A stretch of 64,000 nt of DNA, from contig NZ_JTJW01000010.1 in assembly GCF_000805385.1 (NCBI RefSeq), forward strand, positions 1-64,000, in the 5' to 3' direction. Below the pieces are notes generated by a model. The model worked only from the letters and a program-made list of their open reading frames with translations. It was not told the DNA's origin and made no database searches. Below, one piece after another: positions 7,578-18,052 of this stretch. The position numbers and the translations under genes were made by a program. The stretch is from Mycolicibacterium setense (GTDB taxonomy: Bacteria; Actinomycetota; Actinomycetes; Mycobacteriales; Mycobacteriaceae). Numbering within the stretch: the first letter of the stretch is position 1; each line of letters opens with the position of its first letter.

Positions 7578-8718
7578 GCATCTGGACTTCGCCCGAGCGT
7601 GAGGCACTGCGCAAGACCGTGCGCAGTTTCGCCGAGCGCGAAGTGCTGCCCCACGCAGCCGAGTGGGAGCGCACCGGTGAGCTGCCGCGCGAGCTGCACC
7701 GCAAGGCCGGCGAGGCCGGTCTGCTCGGCGCCAATTTCCCCGAGTCGGCCGGCGGTGGCGGCGGCGACGGGGCCGACGCCGTGATCATCTGCGAGGAAAT
7801 GCATTACGCGGGTGCACCCGGCGGTGTGTTCGCGTCGCTGTTCACCTGCGGTATCGCAGTGCCGCACATGATCGCCTCCGGCGATGAGCGGCTCATCGAG
7901 ACCTATGTGAAGCCCACGCTGCGCGGAGATCTCATCGGATCGCTGGCCATCACCGAACCCGGTGGCGGCTCCGACGTCGGACACCTCACCACCCGCGCAG
8001 TTCGAGCCGGCGATGACTACATCCTCAACGGCGCCAAGACCTACATCACCTCCGGCGTCCGCGCCGACTACGTCGTCACCGCATCGCGTACCGGCGGTCC
8101 CGGTGCGGCCGGCGTCTCCCTGATCGTGGTGGACAAGGGTGCCCCGGGTTTTGAGGTCAGCCGCAAGCTCGACAAAATGGGTTGGCGCTCAAGCGATACC
8201 GCCGAGCTGTCCTACACCGATGTGCGCGTTCCGGTGGCCAACCTGATCGGCGCGGAGAACTCCGGCTTCTTCCAGATCGCGGCCGCGTTCGTGTCGGAGC
8301 GGGTGGGCCTGGCCGTGCAGGCCTACGCAAGTGCGCAGCGCTGCCTGGACCTGACCGTCGAATGGTGCCGCAACCGTGAAACCTTCGGAAAGCCACTGAT
8401 TTCCCGGCAGTCGGTGCAGAACACTCTCGCCGAGATGGCCCGGCGGATCGACGTGGCCCGGGTGTACACGCGCCATGTCGTGGAGCGGCAGCTCGCGGGT
8501 GAGCAGGGGTTGATCACCGAGGTGTGCTTCGCCAAGAACACCGCTGTGGAAACCGGCGAGTGGGTGGCCAACCAGGCCGTGCAGCTGTTCGGCGGAATGG
8601 GCTACATGGCCGAATCCGAGGTCGAGCGCCAATACCGCGACATGCGCATCCTGGGTATCGGCGGTGGAACCACCGAGATCCTGACCTCGCTGGCCGCAAA
8701 GACATTGGGGTTCCAGTC

Positions 8719-8722
<4 letters not shown>
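7574..8722 (+). CDS. fadE13: Acyl-CoA dehydrogenase FadE13-like
   Basis: FAD-dependent acyl-CoA dehydrogenase (382 aa) that makes the alpha,beta-enoyl-CoA. It shows the family motifs L-A-I-T-E-P-G-G-G-S-D-V near residue 125, a middle beta-barrel, and the C-terminal Q-L-F-G-G-M-G-Y and R-I-L-G-I-G-G-G-T-T-E-I. The GTG at 7574 overlaps the preceding stop (GTGA) and gives V-S-I-W-T-S-P-E; the upstream extension lies inside the AtuA-like gene. It ends in ATGA with accD2. The operon context suggests a branched or terpenoid acyl-CoA substrate that is then carboxylated. Confidence 0.93.
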
Positions 8723-10314
<1,592 letters not shown>

Positions 10315-10339
10315 GCACCGTCATGACCTCCAAATCCCG

Positions 10340-10399
10340 CGTCGAAACTGAGCTTATGAGCGAGATTTCGACGATTCTTCGACCACAAGCTCAGGTTCG
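10340..10399. repeat. Nested intergenic inverted repeat (family C)
   Basis: Two overlapping inverted repeats sit between accD2 and accA2: CGTCGAAA (10340-10347) with TTTCGACG (10366-10373), and CGAAACTGAGCTT (10343-10355) with AAGCTCAGGTTCG (10387-10399, one mismatch). The two foldings are mutually exclusive. It looks like a dispersed palindromic element, but only one copy was seen here. Confidence 0.6.
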
Positions 10400-10405
10400 G
10401 TGACA

Positions 10406-12343
10406 ATGATTACCAAGGTTCTGGTTGCCAACCGCGGCGAGATCGCCCGCCGGGTGTTCTCCACTTGCCGCCGCCTGGGCCTCGGCACGGTCGCGGTGTA
10501 CACCGACCCGGACGCCGCGTCCCCGCATGTCGCCGAGGCGGATGCCCGTGTGCGGCTGGAGGGCAACAACGGCTACCTCGATTCCGCGCAGATCATCGCT
10601 GCTGCCAAGGCGTCCGGGGCCGACGCGATCCATCCCGGCTACGGATTCCTCTCGGAGAATTCCGATTTCGCGGCCGCGGTGCTGGCCGCCGGCCTGACCT
10701 GGATCGGTCCACCGGTGAACGCCGTGCAGGCCATGGGCTCCAAGATCGAGGCCAAGAAGATGATGGCCGCAGCAGGCGTTCCCGTATTGACCGAGCTCGA
10801 CCCGTCGACCGTGACAGCCGATCAGCTGCCGGTGCTGGTAAAGGCATCGGCCGGTGGCGGCGGCCGCGGTATGCGCGTGGTCCGCGAACTGGCGGATCTA
10901 CCAAGCGAAGTCGCCGCCGCCCAACGCGAGGCGCAGTCGGCGTTCGGCGATCCGACGGTGTTCTGCGAGCGCTACCTGGCCGCCGGTCACCACGTCGAGG
11001 TGCAGGTGCTGGCCGATCAGCACGGCACGGTCTGGGCGGTCGGCGAGCGTGAGTGCTCGATTCAGCGTCGTCATCAGAAGGTCATCGAGGAGGCGCCGTC
11101 ACCTCTGGTGGAGCGCACCCCGGGGATGCGGGAGAAGTTGTTCGACGCAGCGCGGCTGGCCGCCGGGGCCATCGGCTACGCCGGCGCGGGCACGGTCGAG
11201 TTCATGGCCGACGAGCGCGGTGATTTCTTCTTCCTGGAGATGAATACCCGCCTGCAGGTGGAGCATCCGGTCACCGAGGCCACCACCGGGCTCGATCTGG
11301 TCGAGCTGCAGATCGCGGTAGCCGATGGCGTCCGGCTCGATGCCGAGCCGCCGGCGTCCCGCGGTTCGTCAATTGAGGCCCGCCTCTATGCCGAGGATCC
11401 GGCCAAAGGCTGGCAACCACAGGCGGGCACCGTGCACCGGTTCGAGGTTCCGGGGCAGGTGCGCGTCGACACCGGTATCGAGGACGGCTCGGTCGTGTCG
11501 ATCTTCTACGACCCCATGCTCGCCAAGGTCATCTCGTTTGCACCGACGCGCCGGCAGGCCGCGACGGTGCTCGCCGACGCATTGGCGCGCACCCGGATTC
11601 ACGGCCTGCGCACCAACCGCGATCTGCTGGTCAATGTGCTGCGGCATCCGGCGTTCCTCGACGGGGCCACCGACACGGCGTTCTTCGACACGCATGGGCT
11701 CGACGCGTTGGCCGCACCGCTGGCCGATGCAGGCGTGGTGACCCTCTCGGCAATCGCGGCCGCGTTGGCCGCTGCCGCCCACAACCGCAGCAGCGCAAAG
11801 GTTTTCGCCGCCGCACCCAGCGGTTGGCGCAATCTGGCCTCGGGCTACCAGGCACGGAACTACCGCGATGCCGCGGGTGACGACGTCCCCGTGCGCTACC
11901 GGTTCACTCGCACCGGTGTCGAGCTGCCCGACGATGACGGGGTTTCCCTCGTGTCCGCGACCCCGGATCGGGTGGTGCTCGCCGTGAACGGTGTCGACCG
12001 CTCGTTCGACGTGGCCCGGTACGGCGATCAGGTTTTCGTCGACTCCCCGCTGGGCCCCGTGCAGCTCACCGCACAACCCCGATTCCCGGATCCGGACGAC
12101 GCGGTGGCCCACGGATCACTGCTGGCGCCGATGCCCGGTTCGGTGGTGCGCGTCGGTGCTGCCGTCGGCGACAACGTCACCGCCGGGCAGCCGCTGATCT
12201 GGCTGGAAGCCATGAAGATGGAGCACACCATCGCCGCCCCCGAGGACGGCGTTCTCGCAGAACTCAATGTCGCCGCGGGCCAGCAGGTCGAGGTCGGCGC
12301 CGTACTTGCTCGCGTAGAGACCCCAGAACCAGAAGGAGAATGA
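10406..12343 (+). CDS. accA2: Acyl-CoA carboxylase, biotin carboxylase/BCCP (alpha) subunit AccA2
   Basis: The 645-aa alpha chain loads CO2 on biotin for the AccD2 carboxyltransferase. It has the biotin-carboxylase start V-L-V-A-N-R-G-E-I-A-R-R, the ATP-grasp glycine loop K-A-S-A-G-G-G-G-R-G-M, catalytic E-M-N-T-R-L-Q-V-E-H-P-V-T-E, and a C-terminal biotinyl domain with E-A-M-K-M-E-H (the Lys is biotinylated). ATG at 10406 is preferred; a GTG at 10400 is in frame two codons earlier. The stop overlaps ATG 12340, with fadE12 starting at 12346. Confidence 0.95.
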   Translation: MITKVLVANRGEIARRVFSTCRRLGLGTVAVYTDPDAASPHVAEADARVRLEGNNGYLDSAQIIAAAKASGADAIHPGYGFLSENSDFAAAVLAAGLTWIGPPVNAVQAMGSKIEAKKMMAAAGVPVLTELDPSTVTADQLPVLVKASAGGGGRGMRVVRELADLPSEVAAAQREAQSAFGDPTVFCERYLAAGHHVEVQVLADQHGTVWAVGERECSIQRRHQKVIEEAPSPLVERTPGMREKLFDAARLAAGAIGYAGAGTVEFMADERGDFFFLEMNTRLQVEHPVTEATTGLDLVELQIAVADGVRLDAEPPASRGSSIEARLYAEDPAKGWQPQAGTVHRFEVPGQVRVDTGIEDGSVVSIFYDPMLAKVISFAPTRRQAATVLADALARTRIHGLRTNRDLLVNVLRHPAFLDGATDTAFFDTHGLDALAAPLADAGVVTLSAIAAALAAAAHNRSSAKVFAAAPSGWRNLASGYQARNYRDAAGDDVPVRYRFTRTGVELPDDDGVSLVSATPDRVVLAVNGVDRSFDVARYGDQVFVDSPLGPVQLTAQPRFPDPDDAVAHGSLLAPMPGSVVRVGAAVGDNVTAGQPLIWLEAMKMEHTIAAPEDGVLAELNVAAGQQVEVGAVLARVETPEPEGE

Positions 12344-12345
12344 CC

Positions 12346-13503
12346 ATGAGCTTCATCGAGACCGAGGAACAGAAGGCCCTGCGCCAGGCGGTGGCCGCGA
12401 TGGCCGCCAACTACGGGCAGGACTACTACCTGGAGAAGGCCCGCTCCGGCCAGCACACCACCGAATTGTGGAACGAGGCAGGGAAACTCGGATTCATCGG
12501 GGTCAACCTGCCCGAGGAGTACGGCGGTGGTGGCGCCGGCATGTACGAGCTGTCCATGGTGATGGAAGAGATGTCGGCGGCCGGCTCGGCGCTGCTGATG
12601 ATGGTCGTCTCCCCCGCGATCAACGGCACGATCATCTCGAAGTTCGGCACCGAGGAACAGAAGAAGCGCTGGATCCCCGGTATCGCCGACGGGTCGATCA
12701 CCATGGCCTTCGCGATCACCGAGCCGGACGCGGGCTCCAACAGCCACCGCATCACCACCACCGCCCGAAAAGACGGTAGCGACTGGATCCTCAAGGGTCA
12801 GAAGACATTCATCTCCGGTATCGACCAGGCGCAGGCTGTGCTCGTCGTCGGCCGAACCGAGGATCACAAGACCGGAAACCTCAAGCCGGCGCTGTTCGTC
12901 ATCCCGACCGACACCCCGGGCCTGAGCTGGACCAAGATCGAGATGGAGATCATCAGCCCGGAGAGCCAGTTCCAGGTGTTCCTCGACGACGTCCGGCTGC
13001 CCGCCGATGCGCTGGTGGGTTCGGAAGACGCCGCGATCGCGCAGCTGTTCGCCGGGCTGAACCCCGAACGCATCATGGGTGCGGCCAGCGCGGTGGGTGT
13101 AGGCCGGTTCGCCATCAACAAGGCGGTCGACTATGTGAAGACCCGCCAGGTATGGAAAGTCCCAGTAGGTGCACATCAAGGTATCTCGCACCCCCTGGCG
13201 CAGAACCACATCGAGGTGGAGCTGGCCAAGCTGATGATGCAGAAGGCCGCGACACTGTACGACGCCGGCGACGACTTCGGTGCGGCCGAGGCAGCCAACA
13301 TGGCCAAGTACGCCGCCGGTGAGGCATCGGTGCGGGCGGTCGATCAGGCCGTGCAGTCCCTCGGTGGCAACGGTCTGACCAAGGAGTACGGCATCGCTGC
13401 CGCGGTAACGGCTTCCAAGCTCGCCCGCATCGCGCCCGTGAGCCGGGAGATGATCCTGAACTTCGTGGCGCAGACCTCGCTGGGCCTGCCCCGCTCATAC
13501 TGA
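12346..13503 (+). CDS. fadE12: Acyl-CoA dehydrogenase FadE12-like
   Basis: Second acyl-CoA dehydrogenase of the operon (385 aa, FAD flavoenzyme). Motifs: F-A-I-T-E-P-D-A-G-S-N-S-H-R near residue 125 and V-Q-S-L-G-G-N-G-L near the C-terminus. The ATG at 12346 is chosen because AGAAGGAGA lies at the correct spacing; the ATG at 12340 is too close to it. Two different dehydrogenases in one operon imply two oxidation rounds or two chain lengths. Confidence 0.93.
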   Translation: MSFIETEEQKALRQAVAAMAANYGQDYYLEKARSGQHTTELWNEAGKLGFIGVNLPEEYGGGGAGMYELSMVMEEMSAAGSALLMMVVSPAINGTIISKFGTEEQKKRWIPGIADGSITMAFAITEPDAGSNSHRITTTARKDGSDWILKGQKTFISGIDQAQAVLVVGRTEDHKTGNLKPALFVIPTDTPGLSWTKIEMEIISPESQFQVFLDDVRLPADALVGSEDAAIAQLFAGLNPERIMGAASAVGVGRFAINKAVDYVKTRQVWKVPVGAHQGISHPLAQNHIEVELAKLMMQKAATLYDAGDDFGAAEAANMAKYAAGEASVRAVDQAVQSLGGNGLTKEYGIAAAVTASKLARIAPVSREMILNFVAQTSLGLPRSY

Positions 13504-13518
13504 CGGGCCGTACTGACG

Positions 13519-14289
13519 ATGACATCCTTGGTGCACTACACGGTCGACGGCAACGTCGCCCGGCTGACACTGGACTCCCCGCACAACCGCAACGCGCTGT
13601 CCACGGCACTGGTCGAGCAGTTGCTCCAGGGCTTCTCCGACGCTGCCGCCGAACCGGGAGTTCGCGTGGTGGTGCTCGGACACACGGGCGGAACCTTCTG
13701 CGCCGGGGCCGATCTGAGCGAGGCCGCCGGCCAGGACCCCGGGGACGTCGCGGTGGATCGGGCACGGGAGATGACCAAGCTGCTGCGGGCCATCCTGGAG
13801 TTGCCGGTTCCGGTGATCGGCGCGATCGACGGGCATGTGCGGGCCGGCGGGATGGGACTCGTCGGCGCGTGCGATCTCGTCGTCGCCGGGCCGCAGAGCA
13901 CGTTCGCACTCACCGAAGCACGTATCGGCGTTGCTCCGTCGATCATTTCGCTGACCCTGTTGCCGAAGTTGTCGCCGCGGGCGGCAGGACGCTACTTCGT
14001 CACCGGTGAGAAGTTCGGTGCTGCCGAGGCCGCCGAGATCGGGCTGATCACGCAGTCCGCCGACGACGTCGAGGACGCGGTGGCCGCCCTGGCGGGTGAG
14101 ATCGCGAAGGGTTCGCCGCAGGGGCTGGCGACATCGAAGTCGCTGACGACTGCGTCGATCCTGCGCGGGTTCGATCGGGATGCGGAAGACCTGACCCGCC
14201 TGTCCGCGCAACTGTTCGTCTCCGACGAGGCCCGTGAAGGCATGATGGCGTTCCTGCAGAAGCGCCCGCCAAGCTGGGTGACCGGCTGA
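13519..14289 (+). CDS. echA7: Enoyl-CoA hydratase EchA7-like
   Basis: Crotonase-superfamily protein, 256 aa, last gene of the operon. The oxyanion loops are visible as G-G-T-F-C-A-G-A-D-L-S-E and D-G-H-V-R-A-G-G-M-G-L, followed by the E-A-R-I-G-V-A-P-S-I segment. Expected reaction is hydration of the carboxylated enoyl-CoA (methylglutaconyl- or isohexenylglutaconyl-CoA type) made by AccA2/AccD2; substrate is inferred from context. It converges with the next gene with only 3 bp between stops. Confidence 0.92.
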   Translation: MTSLVHYTVDGNVARLTLDSPHNRNALSTALVEQLLQGFSDAAAEPGVRVVVLGHTGGTFCAGADLSEAAGQDPGDVAVDRAREMTKLLRAILELPVPVIGAIDGHVRAGGMGLVGACDLVVAGPQSTFALTEARIGVAPSIISLTLLPKLSPRAAGRYFVTGEKFGAAEAAEIGLITQSADDVEDAVAALAGEIAKGSPQGLATSKSLTTASILRGFDRDAEDLTRLSAQLFVSDEAREGMMAFLQKRPPSWVTG

Positions 14290-14292
14290 GAT

Positions 14293-14766
14293 TCAGGACT
14301 CCGGCCAGAGTTCGACGCGGATGAGCACGCGGGTTTGCGCCGCCCGCGTGAGGTCATCAGCGTCGAACTGCCCGAGTGCACTCCGCCGCACGTGGTGAAA
14401 CCGTGCATCGCGCGGCCTGGCCGCCAGGAAACTCTCGATTACCGCCGTGTTGGCCACGCCGGTCGACGCCTCGGCATACCCGCCGAAACGCTTCCGCTGC
14501 AACAACACCGTCACATCGGCACCGCCACGTAGGTTCTTCCACCAGGCGTTGTCGATGCCCGTGAGACACACGACGACAGCGCCGTCAGCGACATAGCTGA
14601 TCGGGATCTCGTAACGCCTGCCGGTCCGACGGCCCGTCACGGTGAGGATCATCATCGAGCCGCTCAGACAGCGGTGCGCCGGGGACCGCAGCACGGCCTT
14701 GACCAGTGGGGTGACGGCCCTGACTGCCAGTCTCAAATACGCGGGTGGAGCGGAACTTTCCCTCAT
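14293..14766 (-). CDS. F420-dependent nitroreductase/quinone reductase family protein (Ddn-like)
   Basis: A 157-aa split-barrel protein of the deazaflavin-dependent nitroreductase family. The core L-T-V-T-G-R-R-T-G-R-R-Y-E-I-P-I-S-Y-V and the W-W-K-N-L-R-G-G motif are typical. ATG at 14766 (M-R-E-S-S-A-P-P-A-Y) is used because it follows the TetR stop by 10 nt; the longer frame would overlap the TetR gene. It probably forms a two-gene operon with that regulator. Likely role: F420H2-dependent reduction of a quinone or xenobiotic. Confidence 0.82.
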   Translation of the reverse strand: MRESSAPPAYLRLAVRAVTPLVKAVLRSPAHRCLSGSMMILTVTGRRTGRRYEIPISYVADGAVVVCLTGIDNAWWKNLRGGADVTVLLQRKRFGGYAEASTGVANTAVIESFLAARPRDARFHHVRRSALGQFDADDLTRAAQTRVLIRVELWPES

Positions 14767-14776
14767 CCTCTGCGGA

Positions 14777-15379
14777 TTACCTGCTCTGGGTAGTGATGCC
14801 GTTGAGCAATCTCTCAAGGGCGGCAATCGAATCCCGGCTCTCTCGCTCGGGATCCGCGGACCGGGCGACGGTCATCGCGGCCTCGCACATCGCTCCGTGG
14901 ATGAGGTGCGCCAGCGGTTCGACGCGTTGCTTCGGAAGGTGCCCGTCGGTGATGACCTGGGTCAGACCCAGCCGTAGCAGCGACGTGACGTGCTCGTCTT
15001 CGAGGTCACGCATGGCCGCCCAGCCCAAGACCGCGGGCCCATCGATCAACGTTATGCGTTGCACCCCGGGATCCAGCACGGCGTCGAAGAACCCGCGGCA
15101 CCCCCGCAAGAACCGCTGCCAGCTGTCCTTGGCACCCCGCGCCGCGTGCGTCACCGCCTCACCGATCGCGCGCTGCTCGTTTTCGAAGACCGCGGCGAAG
15201 AGCCCACGTTTCCCCTCGAAATGGTGGTAGAGCGCGCCTTTGGTCATGCCGGCGCGCTCCGCGACGTTGTCGACGAAGGTGTTGTCGTAACCATCGGCGG
15301 CGAACAAATCGCGTGCCACCACCAGGATCTGGTCGATGGTTGCGCGCGTGCGTTCGGCCTGGGTGCGCGGTCCGGGCAT
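14777..15379 (-). CDS. TetR-family transcriptional regulator
   Basis: A 200-aa repressor-type regulator. The N-terminal helix-turn-helix reads V-A-E-R-A-G-M-T-K-G-A-L-Y-H-H-F with the usual R-A-T-I-D-Q-I-L-V-V-A-R lead-in; the C-terminal ligand/dimerisation half is variable. It is divergent from the molybdopterin oxidoreductase operon across 61 bp that hold three copies of a 13-bp palindrome, so it most likely controls both directions. Confidence 0.9.
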   Translation of the reverse strand: MPGPRTQAERTRATIDQILVVARDLFAADGYDNTFVDNVAERAGMTKGALYHHFEGKRGLFAAVFENEQRAIGEAVTHAARGAKDSWQRFLRGCRGFFDAVLDPGVQRITLIDGPAVLGWAAMRDLEDEHVTSLLRLGLTQVITDGHLPKQRVEPLAHLIHGAMCEAAMTVARSADPERESRDSIAALERLLNGITTQSR

Positions 15380-15399
15380 GTCGCCAATCTACACGATTC

Positions 15400-15442
15400 A
15401 TACTTGAAGTACATACTTCACGTATGTTAATACTCGAGGTAT
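15400..15442. promoter_or_regulatory. Triple operator between the TetR gene and the molybdo-enzyme gene
   Basis: Three 13-bp near-palindromes with consensus ATACTYSARGTAT: 15400-15412, 15413-15425 and 15430-15442. The first two abut; the third covers the ATG of the downstream gene at 15441. Probable binding sites of the divergent TetR protein. Confidence 0.65.
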
Positions 15443-17636
15443 GCAAGTTCGACGTCACGTCTGCCCGCTCTGCGAGGCGGGGTGCGGGCTTGAGAGCAGC
15501 GTGGAGGCCGGTGAGGTCATCGCCATCCGGGCCAACCGCGATCACGTCTTGAGCCGTGGCCACCTGTGCCCGAAAGCGATCGGCCTCAAAGAACTTCACT
15601 CAGATGCCGACCGATTGCGCACTCCCCTGGTGCGCGCACGAGATGGTCGACTCGAACCCGCATCATGGGACGATGCCTTCGCGGTGATCGATCGGCGCCT
15701 CACCTCGATCATCGATCGTCACGGCCCGGATGCGGTGGCGGTGTATCTGGGCAACCCGGTCGCGCACGATTTCGCGACCACGCTGTACGCAAGTGCGTTG
15801 ATGCGGATCCTGGGGTCCCGCAATGTCTACACGGCCAACACCGTCGACGCGATGCCGAAGTTCGTCTCCTGCCAGCTGATGTTCGGCGGGATGTACACCG
15901 TCCCGCTTCCCGACATCGACCGCTGCTCGTATCTGCTGGTACTGGGCGCCAACCCGCTGGTCTCCAACGGGAGCCTGTTGACCGCGCCGGGGATGCGTGC
16001 CCGCCTCCGCGCATTGCGGCGACGCGGAGGACGGCTGATCGTCGTTGATCCGAATCGAACGCAGACCGCACAGGAGGCGGACGAGCACTTCGCCGTTCAT
16101 CCCGGCGCCGACGCCCTCCTCCTGATGGGCCTGATACAGGTGCTGGCCGGTGAGGACCTGATCAATCTCGGGCGGCTCGGGCCGTACGTTGCCGGGGTCG
16201 AGACCGTCACCGCACTGGCGCACGACTTCGCACCCGAAGTCGTTGCACCGCACTGCGGAATCGCCGCCGAGGCGATCCGCCGCATCGCACGCGACCTGGC
16301 AGCGGCACCGACGGCCGCCGTGTACGGCCGCACCGGTACCTGTACTCAGCGGTTCGGCACGGTGACGAGTTGGCTGATCGATGTGCTCAACATCCTCACC
16401 GGCAATCTCGACCGGCCCGGAGGAGCCATGTTCGCCCGTCCGGCAGCCGATCTGCGACTGTTGAACGACCGGCCGGCCACCGCAATCGGGCGGTGGCACA
16501 GCCGGGTCCGGCAGGCACCCGAGACACTGGGCGAACTCCCGCTGGCCTGCCTTGCCGAGGAGATCGACACACCGGGATCGGGACAGGTGAAGGCCCTCAT
16601 CACCGTGGCCGGCAATCCGGCGCGGTCCGCTCCCGACAGCGCGCGTCTGATTGCCGCGTTCGACCAGCTCGACCTGATGGTCAGCCTGGATCTGTATCGC
16701 AACGAGACCTCGGCACACGCCGACGTCATCCTGCCTGCGCCCTCACCACTGACGAAGCCTCATCACGATCTGTTCTTCGGCCACTTCGCAATCCGCAACA
16801 CCGCGACCTTCTCACCACCGGTACTACCACCCGAACCGGACGCCCGGTCCGACTGGCAATCCTTACTGCGGCTGATCGGAATCGTTGCACGGCAAGGCAC
16901 CTCGGCCGACCTCGACGCGATCGACGATATGGTTGCCGGGTCGCTGGCCTCGGCCCTCGGTAGCGCGTCGGATACCGTACCTGCTTCGTCGCGTGGGCCC
17001 GAACGTCTCCTGGACCTACTGCTGCGCGCCGGCCCCTATCGCGACGATGGTGAGCCGCTGACCGTTGCGCGCCTGCGTGAGTATCCCGACGGGCTGGATT
17101 TCGGCCCCCTCACTCCGCAACTGCCCGACGTGCTGAACACCCCATCCGGGCTCATCGAGTTGGCCCCGGACCCGTTGGTAGAGGACGTCGCCCGGTTGCG
17201 TTCCACCCTTCACGCGCCGCACTCGAACGGCATGGTGCTGATCGGCCGGCGTCATCTGCGCTCCAACAACTCGTGGATGCACAACTTGCCGACGTTGGCC
17301 AAGGGTCCAGACCGATGCACGCTCCACGTCCATCCCGCCGATGTCACACGATTGCGCCTCGGTCCGTATGCGAGGGTGACGTCGCGTACGGGCGTGATCG
17401 ACGTCCCGGTGGAGGTCACCGACACCGTCAGCCCTGGTGTGGTCTCCCTTCCCCACGGCTGGGGACACGACGAACCCGACGCATCGGTGCGCCTGGCCGC
17501 GCAACGTCCGGGCGTCAACAGCAATGTCCTGGCCGACAGCACGGAACTCGATCCGCTGTCCGGAACCGCGGTGCTCAACGGCATTCCGGTACGGATCTGC
17601 ACCGCACCGATGAGAGGAGAGTTCGATGAGCACTGA
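15441..17636 (+). CDS. Molybdopterin bis-MGD oxidoreductase with N-terminal [4Fe-4S] site
   Basis: A 731-aa cytoplasmic member of the DMSO-reductase/formate-dehydrogenase family. The N-terminal cluster ligands are Cys8, Cys11, Cys15 and Cys43 (C-P-L-C-E-A-G-C...H-L-C-P-K). Molybdopterin domains follow (L-V-L-G-A-N-P-L-V-S, I-V-V-D-P-N-R-T) and a C-terminal dinucleotide-binding barrel (L-I-G-R-R-H-L-R-S-N-N-S-W-M-H-N). No twin-arginine signal and no extra ferredoxin subunit are present. The molybdenum ligand (Cys, Ser or Asp) could not be assigned by eye. Its 3' end overlaps the next gene by 11 bp. Substrate unknown. Confidence 0.88.
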   Translation: MQVRRHVCPLCEAGCGLESSVEAGEVIAIRANRDHVLSRGHLCPKAIGLKELHSDADRLRTPLVRARDGRLEPASWDDAFAVIDRRLTSIIDRHGPDAVAVYLGNPVAHDFATTLYASALMRILGSRNVYTANTVDAMPKFVSCQLMFGGMYTVPLPDIDRCSYLLVLGANPLVSNGSLLTAPGMRARLRALRRRGGRLIVVDPNRTQTAQEADEHFAVHPGADALLLMGLIQVLAGEDLINLGRLGPYVAGVETVTALAHDFAPEVVAPHCGIAAEAIRRIARDLAAAPTAAVYGRTGTCTQRFGTVTSWLIDVLNILTGNLDRPGGAMFARPAADLRLLNDRPATAIGRWHSRVRQAPETLGELPLACLAEEIDTPGSGQVKALITVAGNPARSAPDSARLIAAFDQLDLMVSLDLYRNETSAHADVILPAPSPLTKPHHDLFFGHFAIRNTATFSPPVLPPEPDARSDWQSLLRLIGIVARQGTSADLDAIDDMVAGSLASALGSASDTVPASSRGPERLLDLLLRAGPYRDDGEPLTVARLREYPDGLDFGPLTPQLPDVLNTPSGLIELAPDPLVEDVARLRSTLHAPHSNGMVLIGRRHLRSNNSWMHNLPTLAKGPDRCTLHVHPADVTRLRLGPYARVTSRTGVIDVPVEVTDTVSPGVVSLPHGWGHDEPDASVRLAAQRPGVNSNVLADSTELDPLSGTAVLNGIPVRICTAPMRGEFDEH

Positions 17637-18024
17637 CCAGGCAGACGCACCGGCAGACTCGGCAATCGAGGCGTTCGTCGCGGGCTGGACACGATTCTGG
17701 GCGGCACCAGGGGACGCGAGTGGGGTCCACGATCTCGTCACCGACGACGTAGTCCTGCACTGGCCGGGAGGTACCGAACCGTATCGCGGACGTGATGCGT
17801 ACGCAGGCCAACTGGCTGCCGCGGTGCACCTGATTCCGGATCTGACGTTGTCTGTGGTCGACTTTGCTCATCGCGGCAGTGTTCTCCTGCTCGCGTGGCA
17901 AGGCCGCGGCACGATCGGCGGGGAGCTGCGTCGGTGGCCAGGCGTCGACCGCTTCCGGCTGAGCGGATTCCGAAGCGCCGAAACCACTGTCGTATTCGAT
18001 ACCCGGGCCGTACTGCCCAGCTGA
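17626..18024 (+). CDS. NTF2/SnoaL-like small protein
   Basis: A 132-aa cone-fold protein (I-E-A-F-V-A-G-W-T-R-F-W...D-D-V-V-L-H-W-P-G-G) related to SnoaL/ketosteroid-isomerase-like proteins, which act as isomerases, cyclases or carriers of small ligands. ATG at 17626 with GAGGAGA upstream, inside the end of the molybdo-enzyme gene, so the two are coupled. Function unknown; context suggests it helps process the same substrate. Confidence 0.8.
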   Translation: MSTDQADAPADSAIEAFVAGWTRFWAAPGDASGVHDLVTDDVVLHWPGGTEPYRGRDAYAGQLAAAVHLIPDLTLSVVDFAHRGSVLLLAWQGRGTIGGELRRWPGVDRFRLSGFRSAETTVVFDTRAVLPS

Positions 18025-18052
18025 CCGACCATCATTGACCAAGGAGGCTTTG

